From: CBFCZU01 sp965602635
GTDB taxonomy: Bacteria; Planctomycetota; Phycisphaerae; SM23-33
Assembly: GCA_965602635.1 (NCBI GenBank)
Contig: CBFCZU010000028.1
Coordinates: 1 to 26,440, forward strand
Reading direction: 5' to 3'
Length of the DNA: 26,440 nt
Part shown: positions 6,589 to 15,113 of the stretch, in pieces
Layout: each line of letters opens with the position of its first letter
How positions within the stretch are numbered: the stretch's first letter is position 1
Notes under the pieces: model-generated
What the model was told of the DNA's origin: nothing
What the model saw: the letters and a program-made list of their open reading frames with translations, nothing else
Databases searched by the model: none
Translations under genes and position numbers: made by a program

Positions 6589-7782
6589 ATGGACCTTCCG
6601 TCGATCATTGCCGAATGCCTCGCCAGCCTGCTGAAGGGGGCGCTCCAGTCCCAGTCGCTGCACGTCTGGGCGCTCACACTCGGACCCCTGGAGCGGATGG
6701 GCGGCATCAAGGGGCGGTTCTCCAGCCCGCTGGCTGGCTACTGGCTGTGGGTAGCCGTCGGCGTGGCAGCGGTCCTTATCTCCGTCGCGCTGATCGCCCT
6801 GCTGTCACACCGCGGGCGAGTCGGGCGCAGGAGGGGCTGGCGGGCGTTCGTCGCCCAGGCCGAGGAGGCCGGACTCAGCCGGGAAGAGCAGAACCTCCTG
6901 GCCAAGATAGCCCGCACCGCCGGGCTGACCAATCTCAACTCGATCTTTACCTCGGAGCAGGCCTTTCACAAGGGCGTCCGCGGCATGGCGGCCGGAAACG
7001 ACGCCCTGAAGGTGGGCAACGGGATCTGCGTCGGCTGCGCCTTCCTCGTTCTGTTGCGGGAGAAGCTTGGCTTCCAGGGCCCACCCACCGAGGCCAAGCT
7101 CGGGGCCATAAAGCTCGCCCCCATATCTCCCGGCACCTCCCTGGCGGTGATCCGCCCGCTCGACAACAGCAGCTTCAAGGCGATCGTGACCGACAGCAAG
7201 GGCTCCGAGGAGCTGAGCGTCGTCCCGGAGGCGCCGGTGGACGGGCGTGCGGGGGAGTCCTGGGTGCTGCGGCTGGCACAGGGAGGCACCGTCTGGGAGT
7301 TCAACGCCCTTCTGCTCAGGGCGGACCGCGAGCGCGTCGTCCTGAAGCCTATCGGCGAGATCAGGTGGATCAACCGCAGGCGGTTCGTTCGGGCCCATAC
7401 CCGCAGGCCGGCGTACGTGGCCAGCTTCCCCTTCAACAAGCCGATGCGCAAGGGCGATGTCCCCGAATTCATACCCGCGGCGCTGATCGAGATCGGCGGG
7501 CCGGGAGTGCAGTTGATCGCGCCCATGAAGGCAAAGAACGGGCAGAGGGTGCTCGTCGTCATGGAGCCGAACGACAAGCGGCTGGTGCAGAGCGTGGGCA
7601 TCGTGCGGCGCACGGCCCGCGACGCACTGGGGACGCGGATGTCCGTGGAGCTGGTGGGGCTGACCACTAGGGATATCAACGAGCTGGCGAAGGCGACCAT
7701 TCAGGCTGCCCAGACGGACGTGAGAAGTGCCGTCGTGGGCCGGCGGCCCCAGCCGGTCGCCGCAGCCGCTGAGGAGTTCTAG
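6589..7782 (+). CDS. Membrane-anchored PilZ-like protein within the flagellar operon
   Basis: This 397-residue protein has one clear transmembrane segment at about 47-69 (WLWVAVGVAAVLISVALIAL) followed by a basic stretch, so most of it should be cytoplasmic. The C-terminal third resembles a PilZ domain. RRFVR (264-268) fits the c-di-GMP-binding RxxxR motif and follows a YcgR-N-like region. The second motif, normally [DN]xSxxG, is E301-I-G-G-P-G306, so two of its three key positions have changed. In other bacteria PilZ proteins such as YcgR act as c-di-GMP-controlled motor brakes. The gene lies 25 bp after flgE and one base before flgF, so it is part of the operon. Whether it still binds c-di-GMP cannot be told from the sequence. 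Confidence 0.6.
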   Translation: MDLPSIIAECLASLLKGALQSQSLHVWALTLGPLERMGGIKGRFSSPLAGYWLWVAVGVAAVLISVALIALLSHRGRVGRRRGWRAFVAQAEEAGLSREEQNLLAKIARTAGLTNLNSIFTSEQAFHKGVRGMAAGNDALKVGNGICVGCAFLVLLREKLGFQGPPTEAKLGAIKLAPISPGTSLAVIRPLDNSSFKAIVTDSKGSEELSVVPEAPVDGRAGESWVLRLAQGGTVWEFNALLLRADRERVVLKPIGEIRWINRRRFVRAHTRRPAYVASFPFNKPMRKGDVPEFIPAALIEIGGPGVQLIAPMKAKNGQRVLVVMEPNDKRLVQSVGIVRRTARDALGTRMSVELVGLTTRDINELAKATIQAAQTDVRSAVVGRRPQPVAAAAEEF

Positions 7783-7783
7783 G

Positions 7784-8518
7784 ATGTCGGACGCCGTGGA
7801 AGTTACCTCTTCGACCCTGGAAGCCCTCGCCGACCAGTATCGGTCGATCGCCCACAACCTGGCCAATGTCAGCACCACCGCCTACAAGCGCCGCCTGAGC
7901 GTGTTCTCACAGTCGCTGCTGGAACAGATGCAGACCGGCGAGGCCCCCGAGGCCGGGACCGAAGAGGTCAGCGAGCAGACCTGCATAGACTTCACCCAGG
8001 GGGTCCTGGCGCAGACCGATCGCCCGCTGGACCTGGCCATCGACGGCAAGGCCTTCTTTGAGCTGGAGACGCCCGACGGGCCGCTGTACACGCGCAACGG
8101 CACCTTCCGCACGAACCAGGAAGGCCAGTTGGTGGATTTCAGCGGGCGGACTGTGGCCGGTGCCGCCGGGCCCATAATCATCCCCTCCGGCGTCGCCCTT
8201 GGGCAGGTTCAGGTCTCTCGCGACGGGACTATCTCGGCCGCTGGGCAGGGCATCGGCCGGCTGAAGCTCGTGAGCTTCCAGGACGCCACGCAGCTCGAGC
8301 CCATCGGCGGAAGCTGCTTCCGGGCGCCGACCGACGTCACGCCCGAGGCCGACCAGACGGCGGCCGTCCATCAGGGATACCGCGAAGCGTCGAACGTCAG
8401 CATCGTTGAGGAGCTGGTGGAGATGATCATGGTGACCCGGCTCTACGAGGCCAATATCTCGGCAATGCTGGCTCAGGACGAGCGGATGGAGACCATTCTC
8501 CAGGTGGCTATGGCCTGA
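7784..8518 (+). CDS. flgF: Flagellar rod protein FlgF (FlgF/FlgG family)
   Basis: This 244-residue protein has the N-terminal rod motif IAHNLANVSTTAYKRRLSVF, the central DLAIDGKAFFEL motif and a C-terminal helix (SIVEELVEMIMVTRLYEANI). It is a proximal/distal rod component of the flagellar basal body. It is less conserved than the following gene, which is the clear FlgG. With the order flgF-flgG, FlgF is the natural call. ATG 7784 is chosen because GAGGAG lies 8 nt upstream and the next residues begin the D0 helix; an ATG at 7727 in the same frame lies inside the previous gene. The stop of the PilZ-like gene (7780-7782) nearly touches this start, which suggests coupled translation. Confidence 0.85.
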   Translation: MSDAVEVTSSTLEALADQYRSIAHNLANVSTTAYKRRLSVFSQSLLEQMQTGEAPEAGTEEVSEQTCIDFTQGVLAQTDRPLDLAIDGKAFFELETPDGPLYTRNGTFRTNQEGQLVDFSGRTVAGAAGPIIIPSGVALGQVQVSRDGTISAAGQGIGRLKLVSFQDATQLEPIGGSCFRAPTDVTPEADQTAAVHQGYREASNVSIVEELVEMIMVTRLYEANISAMLAQDERMETILQVAMA

Positions 8519-8558
8519 GGCTCAGGCCACCGCGGAGCTAGGCAGTAAGGAGAGAGGC

Positions 8559-9329
8559 ATGCTAAGGGCGTTCTCGACTGCGGCGACGGGCATGACAGCC
8601 CAGCAGATGATCGTGGACACGATCAGCAACAATCTGGCCAACATCAACACCAGCGGCTTCAAGCGCAGCCAGGTGGACTTCCAGGACCTGATGTACGTGA
8701 CGCTGAAGGAGCCCGACGAGACGACCCCCACGGGCCTGGAGATCGGCAGCGGCGTCCGCCCTGCGTCAACGACCAAGGTCTTCACCCAGGGAGAGATGCA
8801 GAACACCGGGCGGAGCCTGGACCTGGCCATCGAGGGCGGCGGGTTCTTCAAGGTGACCAGCGCCGCCGGCGAGGCCCGCTACACCCGCGACGGCTCTATG
8901 CGGGTGGACGCCACGGGCAAGCTGGTGACCGCCAGCGGGTACGTGCTCGACCCGGCCATCACGATCCCGGCCGACACCCGGTCGATCAACGTGGCCGCCG
9001 ACGGGACGGTGACGGTTCTGGCCGGTTCGGCCACCACGCCAACCTCGGCGGGACAGATCACCCTGGTGCGGTTCGCGAATCCCTCGGGCCTCTCCAGCGA
9101 GGGCGGCAACATGCTCGCCGAGACCGTCGCCAGCGGCTCGCCCACCACCGGCGCCGCCGCCCAGGGCGGGTTCGGCTCCATCCAGCAGCGCTTCCTGGAA
9201 AAGTCGAACGTCCAGATGGTCAGGGAGCTGGTCAACCTCATCACCGCCCAGCGGGCATACGAGATCAACGCCCGCGCCATCCGCGCCGGCGACGAGATGC
9301 TCACCACCGCCAATCGTCTGATCAGCTAG
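8559..9329 (+). CDS. flgG: Flagellar distal rod protein FlgG
   Basis: This 256-residue protein is close to the usual FlgG length. It opens with FSTAATGMTAQQMIVDTISN and NLANINTSGFKRSQVDFQDLMY, a stretch highly characteristic of FlgG. It has DLAIEGGGFFKV in the middle and closes with VQMVRELVNLITAQRAYEIN and a final LTTANRLIS. FlgG builds the distal rod, a drive shaft that runs through the P- and L-rings encoded just downstream. The start ATG 8559 is preceded by GGAGAG. Spacing to flgF is 40 bp and to flgA 12 bp. Nothing unusual is seen in this gene. Confidence 0.96.
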   Translation: MLRAFSTAATGMTAQQMIVDTISNNLANINTSGFKRSQVDFQDLMYVTLKEPDETTPTGLEIGSGVRPASTTKVFTQGEMQNTGRSLDLAIEGGGFFKVTSAAGEARYTRDGSMRVDATGKLVTASGYVLDPAITIPADTRSINVAADGTVTVLAGSATTPTSAGQITLVRFANPSGLSSEGGNMLAETVASGSPTTGAAAQGGFGSIQQRFLEKSNVQMVRELVNLITAQRAYEINARAIRAGDEMLTTANRLIS

Positions 9330-9341
9330 GAGCCCCAAGCC

Positions 9342-10370
9342 GTGAACAGTAAGGCACTGGTTGCCACAGCGATCGTAGTGGCCTTGGTCGCCCTGGCCCC
9401 TGCGGACGCGCCGGAAATGCCCAAGGCGAAGACGGGCGGTCTCCGCGTGTACCTGCCGCGGAGCGTCCAGGTCAAGACCAACTCGCTTCGGCTGGGCCTG
9501 ATCTGCGTCGTCCGCGGCCCGGATGAGAAGCTCGTTGCCCAGGCCGAGGCCGTCGCCATGGGCAGGGCGCCCTGGCACAGGGAAAAGCTCGTCATCGACC
9601 GCCGCACGATCCTGTCCCGCCTGGCGTGCAGCGGCATCGGCTCCGAGCGGGTCGCCTTCACCGGCTCCGACAAGGTCGCCGTCACCCGCGCCGAGCGGGT
9701 CTTCTCGCCCGACGAGCTGCTCGCCTCTGCCCGGGCCCTGCTGAAGAGGAAGCCGCCGGCCCCGGCCGGGTGCAAGTGGCAGTTGTATCGCCCGGTGAAG
9801 GAGCTGGTGGTATCCGCGGCCGCGGAGATCAAGCTCCAGGCCGAGCTGCCCGAGGGCGAGAAGCCCGACGCCGCCAAATCACGCGCCTCCCGCTTCGTGA
9901 GCGTCCAGGTGGCCGCCGTCAGCAAGGGCTGGAAGCTGGGGGTTCGCCAGGTCGTCTTCAAGCTCAGCTTCCCGGTGACGGAGCTGGTGGCCAAGAAGAA
10001 CATCCCCGCCGGGAGCATGATCACGCCCGAGAACACGAAGCTGCGAACGGTCATGCGGGACCGCCCGGCTGCGGGCAAGCTGATTCCGCCGTACGGGAAG
10101 ATCGCCTCCCGCCCGTTGGCGGCGGGCACGGTCGTCAAGGCGGATCTCGTGTCGGCCGTCAAGCCCGTCCTGGTCGTCAAGCGCGGGCAGAACGTGGTAA
10201 TGCGGATTCAAGGGGTCGGCTTCTCGGTCTCTGCCGTCGGGCAGGCGCTTCAGGACGGCAGGGCCGGCGACCTCATCAAGGTGCGCAACGTCGATACCGC
10301 CAGGATCATAAGCGCCCGGATCGTCTTCGACGGCACCGTGGAACCCGTTTATGGAAGGATGAGCAAATGA
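9342..10370 (+). CDS. flgA: Flagellar P-ring assembly chaperone FlgA
   Basis: This 342-residue protein begins with a signal peptide (MNSKALVATAIVVALVALAP), consistent with the periplasm. The C-terminal half (about 205-335) is a SAF/ChapFlgA domain, with LVAKKNIPAGSMITPENTKL and later VKRGQNVVMRIQGVGFSVS, and an end close to DLIKVRN. FlgA helps FlgI assemble into the P ring around the rod. The N-terminal half is long and divergent; E. coli FlgA has only about 220 residues. The start is GTG 9342 with AGGAG at 9328-9332. The 3' end overlaps flgH in an ATGA junction (10367-10370), indicating translational coupling. Confidence 0.9.
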   Translation: MNSKALVATAIVVALVALAPADAPEMPKAKTGGLRVYLPRSVQVKTNSLRLGLICVVRGPDEKLVAQAEAVAMGRAPWHREKLVIDRRTILSRLACSGIGSERVAFTGSDKVAVTRAERVFSPDELLASARALLKRKPPAPAGCKWQLYRPVKELVVSAAAEIKLQAELPEGEKPDAAKSRASRFVSVQVAAVSKGWKLGVRQVVFKLSFPVTELVAKKNIPAGSMITPENTKLRTVMRDRPAAGKLIPPYGKIASRPLAAGTVVKADLVSAVKPVLVVKRGQNVVMRIQGVGFSVSAVGQALQDGRAGDLIKVRNVDTARIISARIVFDGTVEPVYGRMSK

Positions 10371-11020
10371 CCCGTATCGCGCAATGGATCGCCCCCGCCG
10401 TCGTGGCCGCGATGCTGCTTTCGGCGCCCGTCGAGGCCGGGTCCATCTGGGCCAAGGCGACGCGCCGAGCCCAGGCGGTTTACGCCGACGACACCGCCCG
10501 TGAAGTCGGCGACATCCTGACCGTGATAATCAACGAGCGCAGCGTCATCGAGAACGACGTCTCCCGCACGCTGGGCAAGCAGAGCTCGCGGAACGCGGCG
10601 ATGAGCGGGTCGTTCGACATGGGCACCGCCCTGCACGCCCTGAGCCAGAAGATATTCTCCGCCAGGAGCTACACGACCCCCACGGTGGACGTGAGCGGCT
10701 CGGCGGACAGTTCGTTCGACGGCTCGGCCGACTACGGCAGCGACCGCAGCGTCACCGACAGGATCACCGTCGTCGTCGAGGACGTCTTGCCAAACGGCAA
10801 CCTGGTCGTGCTGGGCAAGCGCGAGCGGGTCATCACCGGCGACCGCGAGGTCATCCTGGCCAGCGGAATCGTCCGCCCCAGCGACATCAACTTCGACAAC
10901 GAAGTGGACAGCGACAGGGTCGCCGACTTCCACCTGGTGTACAAGAACGTCGGGCGGGAGAACCACTTCACCAGGCCCGGGTGGTTCGCCCGAATCCTGA
11001 ACTTCCTGAACCCCTCGTAA
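10367..11020 (+). CDS. flgH: Flagellar L-ring protein FlgH, lacking the lipobox cysteine
   Basis: This 217-residue protein matches FlgH: YADDTAREVGDILTVIINER near the N-terminus, then ITVVVEDVLPNGNLVVLGKR, and RPSDINFDNEVDSDRVADFH near the C-terminus. FlgH forms the outer-membrane L ring around the rod. The signal peptide MTRIAQWIAPAVVAAMLLSA ends in APVEA-GS, a signal-peptidase-I-like site, and there is no cysteine where typical FlgH lipoproteins have their lipobox. The ring may therefore be anchored differently in this organism. The start overlaps the flgA stop, and GGAAGGA lies just upstream. The call is firm from the conserved blocks and from the flgA-flgH-flgI order. Confidence 0.93.
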   Translation: MTRIAQWIAPAVVAAMLLSAPVEAGSIWAKATRRAQAVYADDTAREVGDILTVIINERSVIENDVSRTLGKQSSRNAAMSGSFDMGTALHALSQKIFSARSYTTPTVDVSGSADSSFDGSADYGSDRSVTDRITVVVEDVLPNGNLVVLGKRERVITGDREVILASGIVRPSDINFDNEVDSDRVADFHLVYKNVGRENHFTRPGWFARILNFLNPS

Positions 11021-11059
11021 CCGCGAGCGGAGACCGAAGTCCGCAAGAGGAAACAGGCA

Positions 11060-12166
11060 ATGGGCAATCGACGACTGGCGTGCTGGCTCCTGATCGGCGT
11101 GGTGGCGATGTCCGCGACGGCCCCCTGCCTGGGCGAGCGGATCAAGGACATCGTCCGCATAAAGGGCGTCCGGAGCAACCCGCTGCGCGGCTTCGGGCTG
11201 GTGGTCGGGCTCGACGGCACCGGCGACGACGCCCCCGCCAGCCGGCGGGCGCTGGCCAATCTGCTCCGGCGGACCACCGGCCTGGTCCTCTCGCCCAATG
11301 ACCTCGCCAGCAACAACATCGCCAGTGTCATGGTCACCGCCGAGCTGCCGCCGTTCGCCCGGACAGGATCGACCATCGACGTGACCGTCTCAACCATCGG
11401 CGGCGCCACCAGCCTGCAGGGCGCCACGCTGCTCATGACCCCCCTGCTCGGTGCCGACGACCAGGTCTATGCCGTCGCCCAGGGCGAGGTGTCCATCGCC
11501 GGTTTCCGCGTCTCAGGCCAGGCCAGCACCGTCAGCAAGAACCACACCACCGTCGGGCGAATCCCCTCCGGGGCCAAGGTGGAAAAGCAGGAGCTGGCCC
11601 GCTTCGTCGAGAACGGCATGATCTCTCTCCAGTTGGTCAACTCGGACTTCACCACGGCTGAGAACATCACCAAGGCGATCAACAAGCTCTACCCCAAGGC
11701 CGCCCGCACCGAGGACGCCGGGTGCGTCCGGGTCGAGCTGCCCAAGAAGCTCGCCAAGAACGAGATCCCGGGCTTCATCGACAAGATCGGCGCCCAGGAG
11801 GTGAAGGTGGACAGCCCCGCCATGGTGGTGATCAACGAGCGGACCGGGACCATCGTGGTCGGCGAGAACGTCCGCATATCGACTGTGGCCATCATGCACG
11901 GCAGCCTGTCCATCATCACCCAGGAGAAGGACTTCATCTCCCAGCCGCTGCCGTTTTCCCGGACCGGGACGACGCAAAGGATCCAGCGAACCGACATCAC
12001 CGCCAGAGAGGAAAAGAGGCCCCTGCACGTGGTGGCCAGACAGGCCTCGGTGGCCGAGCTGGCGCGGGCGCTCAACGCCATGGGGCTTACCCCCCGGGAC
12101 ATGATAACGATCTTCCAGGCCCTGCGGGCCAAGGGGGCGCTCCAGGCGGTGATAAAGATCATCTAG
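11060..12166 (+). CDS. flgI: Flagellar P-ring protein FlgI
   Basis: This 368-residue protein is the usual FlgI length. After a signal peptide ending near CLGE it has RIKDIVRIKGVRSNPLRGFG and LVVGLDGTGDD, the family hallmark. Further blocks follow: NIASVMVTAELPPFARTGST, SLQGATLLMTPLLGADDQVY and a C-terminal MGLTPRDMITIFQALRAKGA. FlgI builds the P ring in the periplasm with the help of FlgA. The ATG at 11060 is preceded by AGGAAA. The gene follows flgH by 39 bp and precedes flgJ by 42 bp. No unusual feature is seen. Confidence 0.96.
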   Translation: MGNRRLACWLLIGVVAMSATAPCLGERIKDIVRIKGVRSNPLRGFGLVVGLDGTGDDAPASRRALANLLRRTTGLVLSPNDLASNNIASVMVTAELPPFARTGSTIDVTVSTIGGATSLQGATLLMTPLLGADDQVYAVAQGEVSIAGFRVSGQASTVSKNHTTVGRIPSGAKVEKQELARFVENGMISLQLVNSDFTTAENITKAINKLYPKAARTEDAGCVRVELPKKLAKNEIPGFIDKIGAQEVKVDSPAMVVINERTGTIVVGENVRISTVAIMHGSLSIITQEKDFISQPLPFSRTGTTQRIQRTDITAREEKRPLHVVARQASVAELARALNAMGLTPRDMITIFQALRAKGALQAVIKII

Positions 12167-12208
12167 GCCGGAAGGGCGTGACCCGAGCAGCAGGGATGAG
12201 GAAACGAG

Positions 12209-12616
12209 ATGAGCGAACTTGGAATTCCGAGCGGGGCGATCCTGCCGGGCGGGCTTGCTGACCTGCTCTCGGGCCGGGGGGTCAGCTCGCTCAAGAACGC
12301 CCGGAACGAGATGCAGAAAATCCAGGCGGCCAAGGACTTCGAGTCGGTCCTGCTGCAAAGGCTGCTGGGCGAGATGAGACGGACGATCCCCGAGTCAGGC
12401 CTGATGAGCAACGGCATCAGCAAGCAGGTCGAGGACATCTTCTGGCTCTACCTGGCCCAGGAGATGGCAGACAAGGGCGGGATAGGGTTGTGGAAAGAGC
12501 TTTACAGGAAGTTCGGGCAGTTGGAGGGCGGCGCCGGGGCCGAAGCGCCGGCCGGGCCGGGGCGGAGCGAACCCAGTGTCCTTAGAGACAACAAACGGGC
12601 AGGCCATGATCGCTGA
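12209..12616 (+). CDS. flgJ: Rod-binding protein FlgJ, N-terminal domain only
   Basis: This 135-residue protein contains the FlgJ rod-binding signature: KDFESVLLQRLLGEMRRTIP followed by a GISKQVEDIFWLYLAQEMAD block. The family caps and scaffolds the growing rod. The C-terminal peptidoglycan hydrolase (glucosaminidase) domain of gammaproteobacterial FlgJ is absent, as in many other phyla, so a separate muramidase must open the wall. The last 25 residues are Gly/Pro/Ala-rich. The ATG at 12209 has GAGGAA upstream. The 3' end overlaps the next gene by 11 or 41 bp depending on that gene's start. Confidence 0.88.
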   Translation: MSELGIPSGAILPGGLADLLSGRGVSSLKNARNEMQKIQAAKDFESVLLQRLLGEMRRTIPESGLMSNGISKQVEDIFWLYLAQEMADKGGIGLWKELYRKFGQLEGGAGAEAPAGPGRSEPSVLRDNKRAGHDR

Positions 12617-13112
12617 ACTGCTGGACCTGCTCGATGAGGAGATCGTCCTGCTGGACCTGCGCCGACGCCAGTTGGAGGCGCTGTCCGAGGCGGTTGCCGT
12701 GCGCGACAACGATCGGCTGGAGGTGCTGCTTGAGGAGATCGAGCAGACCCTTGAGATGCAGGCGGCCGTTGACGCGAGGCTCAAGGTCCTTCGGGCGTCT
12801 CTGGCGGAGGAGATGGCCGCCCCGGGGCGCGCGGCGCCGCGGGACGAGGAGGTGAGGCTTTCGGATCTGGCCCGGCGGCTCGGAGGCGAACGGCGCCGGG
12901 CGCTCGAGGACCGGCGGGCGGAGATCGTCCGGCTGGCGGGCGAACTGCGGACGCAGCATCTCCGGACCGCCGTCCTGTTGACCGAGTGCGGGCGGATCAA
13001 CCGGTTGCTGCTTGAGGCCATCTTCCCCCACAGCCGGTCGGTGACGACCTATAGCGAGGGCGGTTCGAGCAGTTGGCGGCCCGACACGGGCCTGGTGGAC
13101 GCGGAGCGCTGA
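12576..13112 (+). CDS. flgN: FlgN-like flagellar export chaperone
   Basis: This 178-residue, almost wholly helical protein has long amphipathic heptads (about 15-75 and 100-145). Its end, LLTECGRINRLLLEAIF followed by a TTYSEGG stretch, resembles the C-terminus of FlgN. FlgN holds FlgK and FlgL and brings them to the export gate, and those two genes follow directly. The GTG at 12576 has GGAG about 10 nt upstream; an ATG at 12606 is an equally possible start and would shorten the overlap with flgJ from 41 to 11 bp. The identification rests on predicted structure, a weak C-terminal match and gene order. Confidence 0.7.
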   Translation: MSLETTNGQAMIAELLDLLDEEIVLLDLRRRQLEALSEAVAVRDNDRLEVLLEEIEQTLEMQAAVDARLKVLRASLAEEMAAPGRAAPRDEEVRLSDLARRLGGERRRALEDRRAEIVRLAGELRTQHLRTAVLLTECGRINRLLLEAIFPHSRSVTTYSEGGSSSWRPDTGLVDAER

Positions 13113-13115
13113 GAC

Positions 13116-15089
13116 ATGCCTGATTATTCCATCGGCCTGAGCGGTCTGAGAGTCGCCCAGCGGGCGATCGAGATCATCGGCACCAACATTGCCAACGTGA
13201 CCACCGACGGCTACCACAGGCAGGAGCCGCAGATGGCCGCCCTGGAGCAGCGAGTGGCCGAGGGGGCGATCGTCGGGGGGGTGGAGATCATCGCCGTCCG
13301 CAGGCGGATCGACGAGTTGCTCGAGCGCGAGATCCTGCGCGAGCAGCCGCTTCGGGGGCAGGTCACGCAGGAGTTGTCCACCCTCGCCTCCGTGGAGGCC
13401 GTCCTGGGCGAGATGGGGGTGGACGACCTGACGGCCTCGCTCGTGGCGTTCTTCAGCGCATTGCGCGAACTGGCCAGCCAGCCCAACAGCCAGGCGCTGC
13501 GCGAACAGGTAATCTGGGCGGCTGACGGGCTCGCACAGCAGCTTCGGTCCCTGGCGACGTTCATGAACAACCTAAAGAACCACATCACCCTGCAGGCGGA
13601 GGAAATGGCCAGCGAGATCAACGCCCTGACCTCCGAGATCGCCGACCTCAACGACGAAATCTACATCCTCGAGGTCCGCGGGGGCAGCGCCAACCTGCTG
13701 CTCGACCGCCGCGACGAGGCGATCATGCGACTGGCGGAACTGTCCCAGGTGGAATCCACAACGCAGGCCCAGCAGTACGGCGTCAAGAACGTGATGGCCT
13801 GGGGCACGCCGCTGGTGACCGAGGGCTACGCTACCGAACTCGAAGTCGGCCTGAAGGACAATGGCCTGCTCGGGGTCGGCGTGGCGGGGAGCGACTTCTA
13901 CAACAGTAGCCTCCGCGGCGGCCGGCTGGGCGGGCTGCTGTCGCTGCGAAACGACCTGATCCCCGACTTTGAGGACAGACTCGACACCCTGGCCAATGAG
14001 ATCATCACCCAGATCAACGCCCTTCACGTTCAGGGCGTGGGCACGGCCGGGTCGTTCAGCGAACTGAGCGGCTGGTCCGTCAACGACGACCTGGCCCAGT
14101 GGGAGGCGCCGGTGACCGACGGGGACCTGTACCTGCGCCTGGTCAACCAGGCCACCGGGCAGGTCCAGCAGCTCAGCGTGGCGATCGACTCGTCGCAGTC
14201 GCTCACGCAGATCGCCGCCGACATCGACGCCCTGGACGCCAACCTGAACGTCTGGGTGGCGGGCTCGGCCCTGCGTTTCCAGGCTGCCGCGGGCTACGAA
14301 TTCGATTTCCTGCCTGCCCCCGTGCTGGACCTGACCACGAACCCCTGGACCGGGACCAGCCAGCCCACCGCCGGCGGCATCTACTCCGGCAGCACCAACG
14401 AGGAGTTCACCTTCACGATCGTCGGCACCGGCAACCCGGGCGACTCTGCCCAGGTGGGCGTCACCGACGATCTGGCAGTTCAGGTCAAGAACGGCTCGGG
14501 CGAGGTGATCTCCGTGCTCCAGCTTGACTCGGGCTACGCCCCCGACGAGGTCCTGGAGCTGGACAACGGCCTGAAGCTGTCGTTCGCCTCGGGGACGGTG
14601 AAGCTGGGCGAGGAGTTCACGGTCCAGGCCCTGGCCAGCGCCGACACGTCGGGCCTGCTGGCGGGTGCGGGGATAAACGCCTTCTTCGCCGGGGACAGCG
14701 CCACGACCATCAGGGTGACCGACGAGGTTTTCCAGTCGCCGGGGCGGATCGCCACGTCCATCGGGGCGGAGATGACCGACAACGTCAACGTCCTGAGAAT
14801 GAGCGAACTCCAGGACGAGGGGCTCGCCAACCTGGGGGGCGTCACGCCGGTTGAGTATTACCGGCGGCTGGCGACCAGCGTCGGGCAGAACGTTGCCGCC
14901 CGCCAGACCCGCCACGACAGCCTTCAGAACGTCATGGAGGCGCTCCTGAGGCGTCGCAACGATGTCGGCGGCGTGGACGTCAACCAAGAGGCCGCCAGCC
15001 TGCTCATGTTCGAACGAATGTTCCAGGCTATGGCCAAGCTCATCAACGCCCAGGACAAGTCGATACAGCTTCTGATGGAACTGATCTGA
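13116..15089 (+). CDS. flgK: Flagellar hook-associated protein FlgK (HAP1)
   Basis: This 657-residue protein has the FlgK N-terminus (IGLSGLRVAQRAIEIIGTNI, then ANVTTDGYHRQEP) and C-terminus (GGVDVNQEAASLLMFERMFQ, then AMAKLINAQDKSIQLLMELI). In between lies the FlgK-type helical region with AVLGEMGVDDLTASLVAFFS and LANEIITQINALH (about 290-302). FlgK is the first hook-filament junction protein. It is about 110 residues longer than the E. coli protein. The extra length is a Gly/Thr/Asp-rich beta region around 330-530 that should be surface exposed. The ATG is at 13116, three bases after the flgN stop, with GGAG upstream. Confidence 0.94.
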   Translation: MPDYSIGLSGLRVAQRAIEIIGTNIANVTTDGYHRQEPQMAALEQRVAEGAIVGGVEIIAVRRRIDELLEREILREQPLRGQVTQELSTLASVEAVLGEMGVDDLTASLVAFFSALRELASQPNSQALREQVIWAADGLAQQLRSLATFMNNLKNHITLQAEEMASEINALTSEIADLNDEIYILEVRGGSANLLLDRRDEAIMRLAELSQVESTTQAQQYGVKNVMAWGTPLVTEGYATELEVGLKDNGLLGVGVAGSDFYNSSLRGGRLGGLLSLRNDLIPDFEDRLDTLANEIITQINALHVQGVGTAGSFSELSGWSVNDDLAQWEAPVTDGDLYLRLVNQATGQVQQLSVAIDSSQSLTQIAADIDALDANLNVWVAGSALRFQAAAGYEFDFLPAPVLDLTTNPWTGTSQPTAGGIYSGSTNEEFTFTIVGTGNPGDSAQVGVTDDLAVQVKNGSGEVISVLQLDSGYAPDEVLELDNGLKLSFASGTVKLGEEFTVQALASADTSGLLAGAGINAFFAGDSATTIRVTDEVFQSPGRIATSIGAEMTDNVNVLRMSELQDEGLANLGGVTPVEYYRRLATSVGQNVAARQTRHDSLQNVMEALLRRRNDVGGVDVNQEAASLLMFERMFQAMAKLINAQDKSIQLLMELI

Positions 15090-15113
15090 GCGTTCAGTGG
15101 AGAGTAAACGACA

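Noticed and set aside
4635..6710. A 691-codon open frame on the minus strand opposite flgE
   Set aside because: It is composed of Gly/Arg/Val/Asp-rich mirror sequence. flgE is unmistakable on the plus strand.
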